NCBI RefSeq assembly: GCF_036669915.1
Contig: NC_089312.1
Location: 7,641,438-7,705,437, forward strand
Source: Pocillopora verrucosa
Lineage: Eukaryota; Cnidaria; Anthozoa; Scleractinia; Pocilloporidae
Direction of reading: 5' to 3'
Length of the DNA: 64,000 bases
How positions within the stretch are numbered: the first letter of the stretch is position 1; each line of letters opens with the position of its first letter. Under the pieces are notes generated by a model that saw nothing but the letters and a program-made list of their open reading frames with translations, ran no database searches and was not told the origin of the DNA. This document shows positions 33,601 through 45,181 of the stretch, piece by piece. The position numbers were made by a program, and so were the translations under genes.

Positions 33601-36600
33601 AATAATATCCAAAAAATGCAAAGAGAGTGGCATAGGAGAAAATTTAGAAATCACCCACTCTTTGAAAGTTCATATAGTTTTAAGGTCCTGCAAAATCTGA
33701 ATAACTCATCATCCAAAGTCTATCAGTAAACTTAAAGCTAGGAATTGGCTGTGTTTAACCTTTTAACCCCTTAGAGAGACTGGCATCCAATTTCTCCTTA
33801 CAAGATCACCCCTACTGTAAAACATTAGGGTCATGAGAATAAGGGAAATGATCAACAACTAAAGAGGCTCTTGATTGTTAAACAAATTCTCCTTTTCAGA
33901 ACATTAAGAAATGTATAAAGAAAGTATGGCGAATATGCATACTAATGTTGGAGTGTAAAGGGTTATATCCTTTTCATTACACATAACCCCTGAATGAGGA
34001 ATACTAGTGTGAATTATCATTATGTTGCTATTGTATGTGGAGTTTCATGGTGATTGGACCAAATTTATAATGTTTTGCTTGCATTGGATTCATTTTGTTG
34101 GTGTCATACAGTGTGCTACCTTGGGAAAAGATTATGTAGAGGGTAGAGCAGATAAACTAGAACTGAGCTAAACTGCCTTAAATCAGCCCAGAAAATTTAC
34201 ATGGTGCAAAGAAACAACCACCTAGGTGAGGTAAGTTTGTATTTATTCAAAACTAGTTCAGATTTTACATTGAGAGTGAAACAGAAACTGTTTATACTAG
34301 TATAAATCCTTATATTTAGCTCACTGTGCAAGAATTTGTTAAAAAAGTTACTAGAACTTTTTAATGAAACAATGCTAAATGATCACTGTAAAAAAGGGTA
34401 CACATACTGATAGGAAATTCCAACAAGTTAAAAGTACAATGTACCTTTAAGTTTAAGTGATTTTATTGCTTAGTAACTTAGACCAATGTACCTCAATTTT
34501 CTTTATATCACTGAGAGCTTGCTTCTTATCCTCTTCTGCAAATTTCCCTAATTCTCCACCAATTTCTAATATCATTTCATCTAAATCCTTGATTTCCTAG
34601 AGATAAAAGAATTGAAACAGATACTACAGCAGTTAGTTACAAGTACAGTTCACTCCAGTTCACACCAAGATTCACTGGTTTGGGTCCATCTCATTTTTTG
34701 ATTGGATTTCATGCAGTGCCATACATTCAGTTTCTTTGTCTCTGTTTTTATGTTTCCTTCTTACCACAGAAATAAAAATACTACAGTAACTGTAATTATC
34801 ATTTGATTGTCAGGCAGAAAAAGTTTTTACCCGGGTTTTGACCATAAAATTATGGTGTTAACACAGGCAACCTTCCCCATTTCCAATTCTAACCAAATTT
34901 CAATAGCTGTGCATTGCCTAACATCAAACATAACAGCCTGCCAAAAGAGGTCAAACCACACATTGCCAATGAAAATGGAGCCAGTTTCACAAAAACATGA
35001 TTCAACATCAAAAAATGGTCATCAATTTCAATTCAATTCAATTTTTTCAATTCAATTTTATTTGTTAGCAATACAATATTATCACAGTCCTAGGTGACCC
35101 GCAATTAGCAAGCTATTCTAGGCGGGCCACCCTTCTAAAACAAGTGCTGTCTCTGCTAAGGATCACATACCGATACAATTAAACAAAGATAATCATTAAT
35201 AAAAATACAATTGTTAAATAAAATAAAATAAAATTAAGTCCGTTGAATAATTAAATAATCAATTGCAAAGTTATCAAGATATATAATACAATTGAAACAA
35301 GACTTAAACGAAGAGTTACTTTATCAAGAGATATTTACAAATTTCTGAGCAGCGTATATCAACATTCATCTCCTCATTTTCCAAAAGTTTTAACAGGCGA
35401 TTTTTAAGTTCACGCTTAAACGGGGTTCTGTTTTTAATACGAAGTTCTTTTGGGATGCTATTCCACAATCTTACACCTATTCTAGCAAAAGAAAATAAAA
35501 GTTGGTTAGTTCTAGACGCTTTAACGTACAGATTAGCCGTTGCTGAGAATCTTGTGAAATGGTGATGAACCTGCTCGGAGTGGATAAAGAGCATAGAAAT
35601 ATTAGACGGGGCACGGTGATTATCAATGTCATGCATCAAAGAGGAAACCAAATGAGAATAGAGCATAGTTATTGGTAAGATTCTGGAGTTAACAAATAGC
35701 GGGGCACTATGAGATTTGCTATCCGCAAAATACATTAGTCGTAGAGCACGTTTTTGTAAAATGAGAACCTTATTTAAATGAGTGTTAGCAGCTTGTCCCC
35801 AGGCAATAAGACCATAAGAGATATAGGGTTCAATTAAGGAGCGGTAGATGTTAAGAAGTGTGGCAAATGGGACAAGATGTCATCAAACTTCTGTTGCCTC
35901 TCAGTGAAGACCCTTGTCCCAATCAAACTGAGTTGTAATCATCATGATTAGTTCTATACAATTATTATTATAAAAAGACAAATTCAAGACATTTCTTATT
36001 CTCACCTTCTCCTTTGTCTCAATTTGGCTTATCAAATGGACAATAGGTGAAAGTTTAGAAAGCTGCTTGGATAAAGTCTTGTGTTCACTCGCAGTTGGAA
36101 TATTCCCCTGAAAGGCAACTCACCCGGTCACTACAATACAAAGTAAGACACACTGACTAACAGGTTAGTGTACACCCTTTCACACCTACAAGAGGAGCAT
36201 CTCTGGTCAGGATCCTGTTGTATAAAGGGCAGATAAGCCTATTCAATGGATAAATCACTATCCAGCATGTAAGTGATTGCAAAACATATGGCATTATCCA
36301 CTGGATATATCTTTATATATACCAATGTGAGGGTATAAAGGTTTAATGGATTCTAGATGGGAAGGTTCCATTACAAGTCCTGGTTATAGTCACTTTGTTG
36401 AGTGTTCCTGGCTGAAACACTTTATTTCAGGATTTTCTCTTTCTACTGAGGATTATAAATGGAATATACCAAACTGTTTGAATGGGAAATTTGACAAAAT
36501 TCTTAGGAGAGGAGGGAGGTTAGCTCGTGGTGAAGTAACATCCCATCCAAAAATATCAGAAAAAACTGATACTGAATTCAAGGGAAGGGGGATGATAATT

Positions 36601-37459
36601 TGAAAAAGTCAGCTGAGGGTACAGAGTGCTGGAGGAAGGAGGAGTTTAAAACTAAAACCACCCTTACAAACATGGAAATTCAAAGAACCATCTCAGACCC
36701 AAAGTTGAGTCTTAATGTCAAGTAACTTCACCCTTTCACTCCCCAAATTTCATCTGTAATTCTCCTTACTGTCTGCCATACAATTTTTATGATGTTAGTT
36801 CAGAGAATACAATTATTTCAACTTTCCCAAGAAGTATTTCCTTGAAGTATCTTCTGATTAAATTTTCAAGGAGATTTGTTAAACCCAATAAGAATAAATC
36901 TCGTTATCTTTGGAATGGCTTAATATAAAAGATATTGATGTAGAGTGGCAAAAGCATTATATACATTCACTATATCTCTCAGATAGTACGTGAGCTCTGC
37001 TTAGTCAAATTAGCAGGCAATATTTTAATGTAACATCGCTTTGTCAGTGCGTACTGTAAGTCACGAAACCTCGTTTTTTCCCCTCGGTCCATAACTTACA
37101 GCACAGACCTCAAACTGGGTTAGTAAGAGAAATGTATTATCACTGGTCAGAAATAATACCTCAGTAACAGACAACCTCTCAGTGATCTCTTCGTGTTGTT
37201 TCACAAGATTTTTCAAGTGCGGCTCAAGGGTGCTGATCACGTTTGACAACAACCTTGCTTGACTCTCTGGAAAAAAGAGTTATTTTTTTTGACAAATTAA
37301 ATCTAGTGAAGGCGACTGGACAGTTATGGACTGAAAAATAGACAGGAAAGGAGGCTTGAGTACAAAAGGCTTACCTATGAAGGGAAACCACAACTTACGA
37401 AACGTCGGAACAGCGTAACAAGTCACTACCTTAACGCCTTTCAAAGTATGCCGAAACAT
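27699..37459 (-). CDS. MTRF1L: Mitochondrial peptide chain release factor 1 (MTRF1L/mtRF1a type), 14 exons
   Basis: A class I release factor that recognises stop codons and triggers peptide release on mitochondrial ribosomes. Fourteen exons close in phase: 37459-37375, 37266-37160, 36107-36006, 34596-34492, 33460-33388, 32897-32840, 32234-32165, 31489-31442, 30772-30668, 30052-29997, 29921-29819, 29369-29274, 28757-28707 and 27869-27699. The product is 409 residues. It has an Arg/Lys-containing N-terminus suited to mitochondrial import, [11 protein letters not shown], the codon-recognition loop with PHT at 228-230 ([13 protein letters not shown]), the catalytic GGQ at 272-274 ([15 protein letters not shown]), and [14 protein letters not shown]. 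The uninterrupted P-x-T loop fits MTRF1L rather than the MTRF1 paralogue. It shares a 411-bp divergent upstream region with the PGC-1-like gene. Confidence 0.95.
28101..28162. repeat. Fold-back inverted repeat
   Basis: Arms aacaaaatatgcgcactact and (reverse complement) aacaaaatatgcgtagtgct face each other across a short loop, in the last intron of the release-factor gene. Confidence 0.7.
28398..28419. repeat. Perfect 22-bp palindrome
   Basis: AATCACCTCG followed by CGCGAGGTGATT equals its own reverse complement, inside the last intron of the release-factor gene. Confidence 0.75.
29425..29610 (+). repeat. Dispersed repeat with ATTGG/CCAAT blocks (copy 2 of 3)
   Basis: Shares agtaatcacaacgg, gcgggaaaacgcgagcgacc, gcatctgattggct and ccaatcacgtagcg with 16744-16962. 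Confidence 0.55.
31715..32106 (+). mobile_element. tRNA-type SINE (family S, copy 2), split by another element
   Basis: The left part, 31715-31758, holds gaactccgggttgagaggtc and the B-box-like gggttcgata. The right part, about 31986-32106, resumes with ccattgtgtggtg and cagggaagcctgatgaaac, as in copy 1. The 31761-31984 element separates them. It sits in an intron of the release-factor gene. Confidence 0.55.
31761..31984. mobile_element. MITE with 18-bp terminal inverted repeats, inserted in a SINE
   Basis: Left end GGCCCGTTTCTCGAAAGT and right end ACCTTCGAGAAACGGGCC are inverted repeats with one mismatch. The element is 224 bp and AT-rich in the middle, with no coding capacity. Confidence 0.75.
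32540..32735 (+). mobile_element. Short non-autonomous element, family III
   Basis: Holds GGCTGCTACGCATTTCCTTG, TAGATCAAGATAACAACTTC and TGGATAATGTATGGATGTTA, ending ACTTCTGAGGGTTAAA. Confidence 0.65.
33755..33965 (+). mobile_element. Short non-autonomous element, family I
   Basis: TTAACCTTTTAACCCCTTAG at the start, ATGCATACTAATGTTGGAG and GTGTAAAGGGTTA at the end. Intronic, antisense to the release-factor gene. Confidence 0.7.
35026..35878 (-). mobile_element. 5'-truncated non-LTR retrotransposon (LINE) 3' end
   Basis: On the minus strand a continuous coding tail resembles the C-terminal end of LINE reverse transcriptases: [27 protein letters not shown], then an open frame at 35735-35316 with [19 protein letters not shown] and [18 protein letters not shown]. 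The stop is at 35316-35318. The 3' end runs into an (aattc)n-type tail. Flanking 8-bp repeats gtcatcaa at 35018-35025 and 35879-35886 look like a target-site duplication. The insertion is in an intron of the release-factor gene, same orientation as the host. Non-functional fragment. Confidence 0.82.
36729..36812 (+). mobile_element. Family II short element, 5' fragment
   Basis: Holds CACTCCCCAAATTTCATCTG and TGTCTGCCATACAATTTTTA, then TTAGTTCAGAGAATA, where similarity stops. Confidence 0.5.
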
Positions 37460-37870
37460 TTTGATCCAAAATCGTTTGATTGATCAGTCACAAGTACGCG
37501 CCATGTTCCTCGTTTTTCTCACGACTGATCAGTCACTACTCCTCGTCATGTTTCTCGTTTGCGTCCGCCATGTTGAAGAAAAGTGAATGAGGTACAATAT
37601 ATGTACCAGCACATGACATAAAAAGTTTTGGGCGGAAAACCGCTGAATCTAAAAAATTAGTATGCTCGTCCCGGGCTCCACTCGACAAAGGATGAATGTA
37701 CACGTTGTGTCGCAACAAGTTCATCCGCGTGGTTTTAAGTCAAAAACACAGATGATTTAACTTCTTATCGTAAAGCGGCGTTTTCTTCGGTCGGTTATAA
37801 ACTTCGTCAGTTTTAAAAAGTAAATCTTATGAATTGTAATAGAAAAAATATACATGTGTAAAGAAGCAGT
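37460..37870. promoter_or_regulatory. Putative bidirectional promoter, MTRF1L / PGC-1-like
   Basis: 411 bp separate the divergent start codons at 37459 (-) and 37871 (+). Two related 'ttgatcagtcac...catgttcctcgtttt' and 'actgatcagtcac...catgtttctcgttt' blocks lie at about 37480-37560, a short direct duplication next to the release-factor start. Assignment is from layout. Confidence 0.5.
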
Positions 37871-40800
37871 ATGCGAAAAAGTGAAGCCGTACAACTGCGT
37901 TTGGTGTCTTCGTGCCATGATGTACAAAGCGACTCGAAACATAAGGATTTCGAGTCCGCACCGAACTTTGTTGCCCGTAAAGTGTCTAGTTCTTCAATTC
38001 ATGAAGTGTCTCAGGTAAGAACTACTTTTGACCGCCACAAAATAGCTGTGTGAAATAATTTTTTCTCCGGTAAAAAGTCGTTCTTAGGCAACGTAAGTCA
38101 TGTGTTCAGGCATGTTTATAACACGTGGTGTCAAAGGAGCTCTAAATCTTTAAATCCTTGCATTATAAAAACCCATGCAACTTTGATTGAATTGATTAAA
38201 CAGAGTTATTGAAATTTTCGTCGAATTTGAGCTATTATTGGTGAAAATCATCTTCACCAAACGACTCTTTAGCTACTTCGGGTTTTTTTTAAATATAATG
38301 TCTTCCTCAAATTGAAAAGTTGACTCGACTCAGAATCCAGAATCTTGATCAATTTCCCATTACAATGAGCTCATTAAACTTACCTTTGTAGGTGATTGTC
38401 TTTATGATTATCATATGTTTGATCAAAATGCTATGTCAATGTTCTTCAAAATGTGTACGTGACTTCACGCGAGTCTTTGTTAAGACAAAGTGTTTTTTTT
38501 TCTCTCTGGATACTAGAACGACATCGAGAGAAAGGGAACTTCTTCGAACGAGTTAGAAGATGGTGAACTTATTGAAGGTAAGTCGTGAGTTCTTGATTTT
38601 TTTTAATTCCAGTTCAATGAAGGTAAAAAATTCCAAAGATGGTCTTGAACCATAAAAAAAGATTTAGAGAAAATGAATTGTGAAGGACCAGCTACAAAAG
38701 AAACCTTTGAGAGCAGAATAAGCCAAAAGAAAGTAACAGTACTACTAATTTTTTTCCTTGCTCTTTGCTATAACAAACCCAAAAAATCCTTTACTTTTGT
38801 GAAATTAATGTATTTATATACATTGGTTAAAATTTCCCCTGGGGTTGCTCGGGAATTGTGACTTTTGAAAGCCAATTTTTTTATTTTCACTTGGCTGGTA
38901 CTATAATTCAAGACAACCAAAGACCAAAATTAAACTGGCCTCAAAGATTAAACTTCAGAGGAAAAAACATTAAATGACCACATGTCTTAGAGAAAGCATG
39001 GCATGTACATCACTCAGTGCAAATTGTTTGACTCCTGATTTTCTCAAGGCTACACATAATCCCCTCTTGCTGAGGGCCACACTTGAAATTTTGATCTCAT
39101 AATAAGTAACTTCACTGTTTAATCCTTTAACTCCCAAGATCCTACTGTTAATCATCCTCCCCAGCAAACTGCAACACATTTCCTTGTAAATTAGTTACCA
39201 CAATTTGTTGGTAGATCTAGATAGCAACATCTTCCTAACAAGTTTGAGCATTTTCAATCCCTGTTTGCTGAATATTGTATGGATATTATAGGGAGAGGTT
39301 TAATGTTAATTGCTTCAGGGAGTTGAAGGTGTTTTTTCTATTGTCACAAGCACAGTACAAAGAAAAATGCGAAATTCTCACAAGGAAACAAACTTTGAAC
39401 CTTAGGATTCCATGCTGTGAGGCTGAAATGAAAAATTTTGAGGTTCACTTCCCCTTAAAGCTCAATTTTTGCTTTGTCCCATGCTTGTGACAAAATACAA
39501 AAACAACTTTCTTTATTTCATTACTGAGGTAAAAGCAACACTGTCTGATGGCTGCCTTTTACATGTTTCAACTGTCTATAGGCAGTGAAAGTTTTTTGTA
39601 TGATTACTTATATGATAGTGTCCTTGTACAAGTACACATGTACTTGTCTGTGTAAATTTAATTTTTCTTTAAGTGTGTAATGGTCTCATTTGAGCTCCAC
39701 TCATTGACAGGGATTGAAGCTAATGATGTGAGCGCCTTACTGGAGCAGTTTTTAGAGTATGAGGAAAAACAAGGTACGTCATGGTCATTAAACCATACCT
39801 GAACTGCTGCACACTCATAATTTCTTGGATTTTGAGCTTCTTGAAAATACCAATGATTTAAAATTAAATCAAATTCAATTTCCCTTGGATTTCCATCACA
39901 CATCTACTGCAATTTTACCCTCATTAACTCAAACCTTCAATAACTAGAACCTCCCCTTAACTCAGAGCAATTTTCATTTCCTTTCAGGTCATTCTCTTTA
40001 AATTTTTACCATCATTACCTTGAATCATGTTGAACCACAACTGTCAATATGTGACAAATCAAAACAAACAGTGTGCTGCAGTCCAAAACATTCACTGTAA
40101 TTTATTTTGAAGCAGCCTTGTAGTCTTTGTCCTTTTTTGTTTTCTCCAAAACATGTCAGTCCAGTTCAGGTTTTGTTGGTTAAAGTTGCATTAAATTATA
40201 GTGCCTGTATCTTCAACTCCTGATAACTTGAAGTTTTTTCAACTTCCCCTGAAGGGTTGAGTTATTAGAGTTGACTGACTCAGATCAAGAATAGGCAGTC
40301 AGTTTTGGTATGCTTTTCAAATCATATAGGAAATTACTGATTTGTTGCAAGGGTCAGGCAACAAGAAATAAGGAATGACAAAATAAATGCAAAGTCTCCC
40401 AAGATTTTGAAGTCTGAAGCTCTTCTGCAGCAAACTTGTTTGTGAAACTAAGTTACTATGGGGCAAGGGTCCTGTGTACCATCAAAATGTCAAAGGCTCT
40501 ATAAGATGACTCCTAGTGTGACAAGGGATTGTTAATTATCTTATCTAATTCCTGTTTTCCCAAGAGGTGCAATGAAGGGACTAGGCTTTAATTGAAATAT
40601 CTTTGGTATTGCAAAAGCATGAGAGAAAACTCTTAGTTTTGTGACTGTTTAGTTTAGTGGTTGTAAATTTTGTCAATTCTTTATTCAAATTTTTTTTTCC
40701 ATGTTTGTCCCTATAGGTTCAATGGATTGCTCCACACCTCAGCTTTCCTCTCTGTAAGTGTTTGTCTGAACCCTTTAGACTTTAACATCAGTATGCATAT

Positions 40801-43800
40801 TCTCCACACTGTTCTCTATACATTTCCTAAGGTGCTGACAAGGAGAATTTGTTTAACAATCAAGAGCATCTTTAGTTGGTGATCATTTTCTCTATTCTCA
40901 TGACCTTAATATGTGATTCAAGGATGATACAGCAAGGAGAAATTAGGTGCTTATCACTCTTGGAGTGTAAAGCGTTTACGAAATACAGTAGTAGGTTGAA
41001 TTCTGAGAGAGATGCTAGTTTACAGGTTGCTGTTATGAAGCACTTTGCCTCTATTGCTTCAAGGACAAATCTTAAGGAATCATTTTCTTGTTGCTCTCAG
41101 ATTTTGGTTTTGAGATTCTTTTTTTAAGTTTGTGTTCTTTGATATGAATTTCCACTAAAATTATTTTCTTCATACCAACAAGTTGTTGCTGTAACCTGCT
41201 TTGAAGTTGTTTTGTAGCAAGGTGCTGCTGTCTTTTTTTGCAAGTTGTGAAATGGAAATCTCCTAAGGGGCATTGTATGTTTTGATAATTTCAGGAAAGA
41301 TACATCTTGTGAAATGCAGACTGTTTCAGACAAGATCAATTCATTTGCTGAGAAACATGAGCTGAAATTTGACATTCCATGTGATGTAGAAAATAGGGGC
41401 TTACCTTCCCTTGCTGAGGAGAATTCTGCACATTTTCATTCTGCTGAAAATAAAGAAAATCAAGAAGTTCATGGAACGACGAGTGGTGGATCTTCTCACA
41501 ATGATGTAAAAGGACAGGATGAAAATTCTATAACTGTTAAGAATTCCCATGTTGATAATCATGCAACAGATCACAACTATGCCTGTAGTGGATCTCCACT
41601 GAGAAAACCTATTCAGTTGAAACCAGAAGATGACAATACTTTGAAAGAGTCTATTCTGAAATGTAGTCCTCAAAAGTCTCTGGACATGGAGAATCATCAT
41701 CACTCTATTTCTGAAGAAACTGGTCCAAACCGTTACTCACACAAGAGAAGGTTAAGCTGTGATGATCATTCACCAGACAGAAAGAGGAGACTTCCAAAGC
41801 GCTATAGAGGTGCGTACTGTGAGGAGAGCTGTGGTGGCGAAAGCAGTTGTGATGAAGAGTATCACTACAGGGAAATGAGCACTGACAAAGATAAAGACCA
41901 TAAGAGACAGAATAGTTATCGGAAGTTTAGTTACAGCTCTGATGGAGACAGAAGTTGTTATAAAGGAAGCAATCGTAGACACAGCATGTGCTCAAATGAC
42001 AGTTATGATGGACGAGAGTATTCCAGTTCAGATGAAGAGTGTAAGAATGAAAGGACATCCCGATATGATCCTAGACGTTCTGAATCTGACTGGCGGCGCA
42101 AGCAATCAAGTGGTAGTGACAGAGAAGCAGACCATCACAGGAGCCCTCACAACAGAAGAAGGAGGAGGAGGTCTCGGAGTAAAGACCCCACTGAAAAGAG
42201 AAATGGTGTCACAAAGAACAAAACATTCCATGATATTGAATTTGAAAGAAAACTAGAGTTCAAGTTTGACCATAACATCAGGAACACTGCAAAGGTACAG
42301 GGAACATTTTCTTTTGTTGTTTTGTTTGATTGCTACATTGAAACTACCATGCAGTGGCTATCCAAAACAGAGGTTGTGTGCATTGTGTGATTGCTTGATT
42401 TTTTTTTTACAGTACTGTAATTTTTAGGTTGGTGGGAGTCAACCACCAATTTAACAATTGGTGGTTGAACCCCTTTAACTTCCAGAAGTGATTAACATGT
42501 AACTTCTCCCAGTGAAATCCATACATTAGCCAACAAATAGGTAATGAGTATTAGAGAGTAATAATTATTAAATATTATCAACTGAGTTGATTATGTAACT
42601 TGGCCACTGTAAAGAGTTTCAAAGCTGACGTTTCTAGCATTAGCCCTTCATCAGAGCAAATGGAGCAATTGTGGGTTGTGTGTGTGTGTTTATATGCAGA
42701 AATGGAGCTGCACTATCGGTGGGAATATGTGACCCTCCACGGGAAAACAGACACTAACGCTTTTCCGTTTAAGCTGCAAAACCGTTTGTTTACTATCCAT
42801 TTATATCCGTTTAAACGGTTCATGAAAGCGTTTAAACGGTTTGCTTATCCGTTTAAAAAAATTTGCATCCATTTAACGCTTTAGCTAAAACGTTTAAGCG
42901 GTTTGCTCATCCGTTTCAAAAAATTTGCATCCGTTTAACACTTTTGATGGTATTCATGATGATATTTAGGTTAAGAGTGTCGATTTGAAAGATAAATTTG
43001 TTCCAGAGTTTCGTGGCTTTCTGAACTGCAAACTGCCATAATGCTTCTTAGAATTATTAGGAAGATTGAGTATGCTTGAACAGGTTGAAGTTGTCACTTG
43101 ATCTAACACCAAATTATTGTGACTAATGTTCAAGGATTGTATGTAAAAATCAATTGTTGGGAGATTAAGGGTAAATTTATGTTCAAGTTCATGGACATTC
43201 CATGTTTAATTATTAAATATCTTTGTTAAAAGACTAAGTTTAATTCTGTCGAACATCTACATTGTAGTGCAGTCACATTTTGTATATATGGTCAACTCCC
43301 CGCTAATGGACACTCAGCATCCCAGTAACACCCCATGCATGTTAATTGACTCATAGCAATGAAGTTTGTATTTAGTTTGAAAATTATCAAAAACAAGTGT
43401 GGATCACTTTTGTCAAATCTCTATTTGTCCAGGGGAAGGCAGACTGTCTGTTCACATGACTAGTAATTACAATCCAGTCATAAACTCTCCCTTAGCAGAC
43501 ATCCTCCCAATTTTTTCAGTGTCCTCTTATGGGATTAATTCTTGTAGGTGGACAGCCCAAAAGTTCAAAAACTCTTTCAGTTGAAGATCAAAACAAGAAA
43601 AAAATAATAGTTAATGATGATCGTTCTAAAATTTTAATGTTCTATATGATTGTAGGAAGAGAGGCGTATTGTGTACATTGGAAAAATATCCAACAAGACA
43701 ACAAAAGATGATGTATTCAGCAGGTTTCGTCCATTTGGGCCAATTGAAAAAGTTACTGTTCACTTCAGAGAGAAAGGGTAGGGTATACTTTTGTTATAAG

Positions 43801-45181
43801 AAAACTCCAATACCAGATGAAAGTTTCCATTGTTTAGCTAATGACAGATTTTTAATTTGCACCATGGCTGTGACAGTTCTCTTCCTACACCTATAAGTTG
43901 CTTGAAAAGATTTGTTTCAAATTTAAGCATTAGTTTCTTTTTTAACTTTCTTAACAGTTAAAGGTTTGATTTGTTTTTGTTTGTCCACAGCTGAAAATGC
44001 ATTTTTTTTTACCTTTTTTCCAACAGGGACAACTATGCTTTTGTGACATTTTTTGAAACCTCCTCTGCTGCTGAAGCTATTGAAAGTGAGTGTTGTTAGA
44101 AATTTAGAATCTTCTGAGAGTCCTTTTTCAGTTTAGCTTTTGTATGATTTTAGGTGATGAGAAAAATCTCTTATTTTAAGATAATTATTTCCTTAGGGGG
44201 AAATGAAGATTCACGCCTTCCTGTCTTGGATCTTTGCTTCGGTGGAAGAAGGAAATTTTGTGGTGGTAGTTATGTAGACTTTGGTGAGTATTTTTTGAGC
44301 TTTAGCATGCATGTAATTTTGCAATGCCTTTCACCTGTTCCTTATTTATTTAACCCATTGGATTGGTTATTTAAACAAGGTTTAGCTGTTGTTTGACAAA
44401 ACCACATCTTAAACAATCCTCAATTTAGCTGAAACTTATACCTGACCATTTATTTTTGTGAACATTGTCATGAGGGCCAAAGAAGGGTATTAATGTAATC
44501 AAATCAACTCCCTTATAGAGAAAGCCCGAGGCCCACAGATTGCATAAAACTATGGTTTACATGTACAGTACTTGTAGGTTAGACGTCATGTAAATAACCA
44601 GCCCATCAACTCCCAGAAGTGATTAAACTGTAAATTCTCCCTCTAATGTCCACACATTAACCACCAAATAGCAGGTTATGGGAATTTATTCCCTCAAACT
44701 TATTAGATAAAAGTTGTTATCTTGATGTACTTATAATGCCAAATTCTTGTACATGTAACTGATTTACAAGGGAATGTGTAGCAACTGGAGGGTGGAATGA
44801 ACAATTAGATGAACACACCCCACCCTTGGTTTTGATTTGGAGGATAGTCTCTCATAGATTCTGTGCTGTAACAGAAAGGAGAATGGCCCTGAAGATCAAA
44901 GTGACCTTTTGAATCTCACACTCAGATAAGGTTCTGGAATGTATAGGATAAGAAAGACAAATAGTTTTCTGTTAGCCCCATCAGTGGGTAAAGAGAGATT
45001 TTTCTCATTTTCTGACTATGGAAAAATTTGATTCTCAGACTCGAATGCCAGTTATCTTGAAGAACAGGAGCTGAGCCGACCGCCATCATCAGATGAGATG
45101 GATTTTGATGCCCTACTTAGAATGTCACAGAAAAGTTTAAAAAGCAGAAAGGAATCTTGCAAGGGAAGATATATGTACTAA
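37871..45181 (+). CDS. PPARGC1: PGC-1-family transcriptional coactivator (PPARGC1-like), nine exons
   Basis: PGC-1 proteins are nuclear coactivators of mitochondrial biogenesis and oxidative metabolism. Exons 37871-38014, 38517-38577, 39711-39773, 40717-40753, 41295-42294, 43656-43777, 44027-44085, 44197-44283 and 45039-45181 close in phase, giving 571 residues. The diagnostic part is the C-terminal RRM: EERRIVYIGKISNKTTKDD (RNP2 at 440-445), FRPFGPIEKVTVHFRE, DNYAFVTF (RNP1, 477-484), then FGGRRKFCGGSYVDFDSNA and MDFDALLRMSQKSLKS. It follows the PGC-1 end almost motif for motif. Exon 5 carries Arg/Ser-rich stretches (RRRRRRSRSKDP), as in PGC-1, and a DHNY at 194-197 matching the HCF-1-binding consensus. 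The N-terminus has acidic LEDGELIE and SALLEQFLEYEE but no clear LxxLL. The start is the first ATG of the first exon. Confidence 0.92.
39118..39329 (+). mobile_element. Short non-autonomous element, family III
   Basis: Begins TTTAATCCTTTAACTCCCAA. It has ACACATTTCCTTGTAAATTA and TTGTATGGATATTATAGGG, and ends CAGGGAGTTGAAGG. In intron 2 of the PGC-1-like gene. Confidence 0.68.
40768..40977 (-). mobile_element. Short non-autonomous element, family I (minus orientation)
   Basis: Starts 15 bases after exon 4 of the PGC-1-like gene. Contains GAACCCTTTAGACTTTAACA, CAGTATGCATATTCTCCAC and TTAGTTGGTGATCATTTTC, and ends CACTCTTGGAGTGTAAAGCG. Confidence 0.68.
42470..42560 (-). mobile_element. Family III short element, fragment
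   Basis: AACCCCTTTAACTTCCAGAA, GATTAACATGTAACTTCTCC and CATTAGCCAACAAATAGGTA match the family III end at 44605-44770. Confidence 0.5.
42574..42660 (-). repeat. Dispersed repeat with hammerhead-ribozyme-like core (copy A)
   Basis: On the minus strand: CTGATGA (42654-42648), short stem-loop, then GAAACGTCAGC (gaaac at 42634-42630). Downstream are ttggcca and a tatcaactgagttgatta palindrome. The same layout occurs at 50245-50330, 52031-52116 and 62350-62505. Confidence 0.6.
42765..42940. repeat. Short repeats of CCGTTTAAAC / TTTGCATCCGTTTAA
   Basis: About eight 'cGTTTAAacgg' or 'ccgttta' motifs in 175 bp, including the palindrome CCGTTTAAACGG. The unit 'gcggtttgctcatccgtttc' plus 'aaaaaatttgcatcc' occurs twice, about 60 bp apart. 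In intron 5 of the PGC-1-like gene. Confidence 0.7.
44605..44770 (-). mobile_element. Short non-autonomous element, family III (minus orientation)
   Basis: CATCAACTCCCAGAAGTGAT, AGATAAAAGTTGTTATCTTG and ACTGATTTACAAGGGAATGT are the reverse complement of family III blocks. In the last intron of the PGC-1-like gene. Confidence 0.6.

Noticed and set aside
35316-35735. 139-codon minus frame considered as a host gene
   Set aside because: The sequence is the C-terminal tail of a LINE reverse transcriptase, flanked by a target duplication.
41942-42256. 104-codon alternative plus frame in PGC-1-like exon 5
   Set aside because: Shadow of the Arg/Ser-rich main frame.
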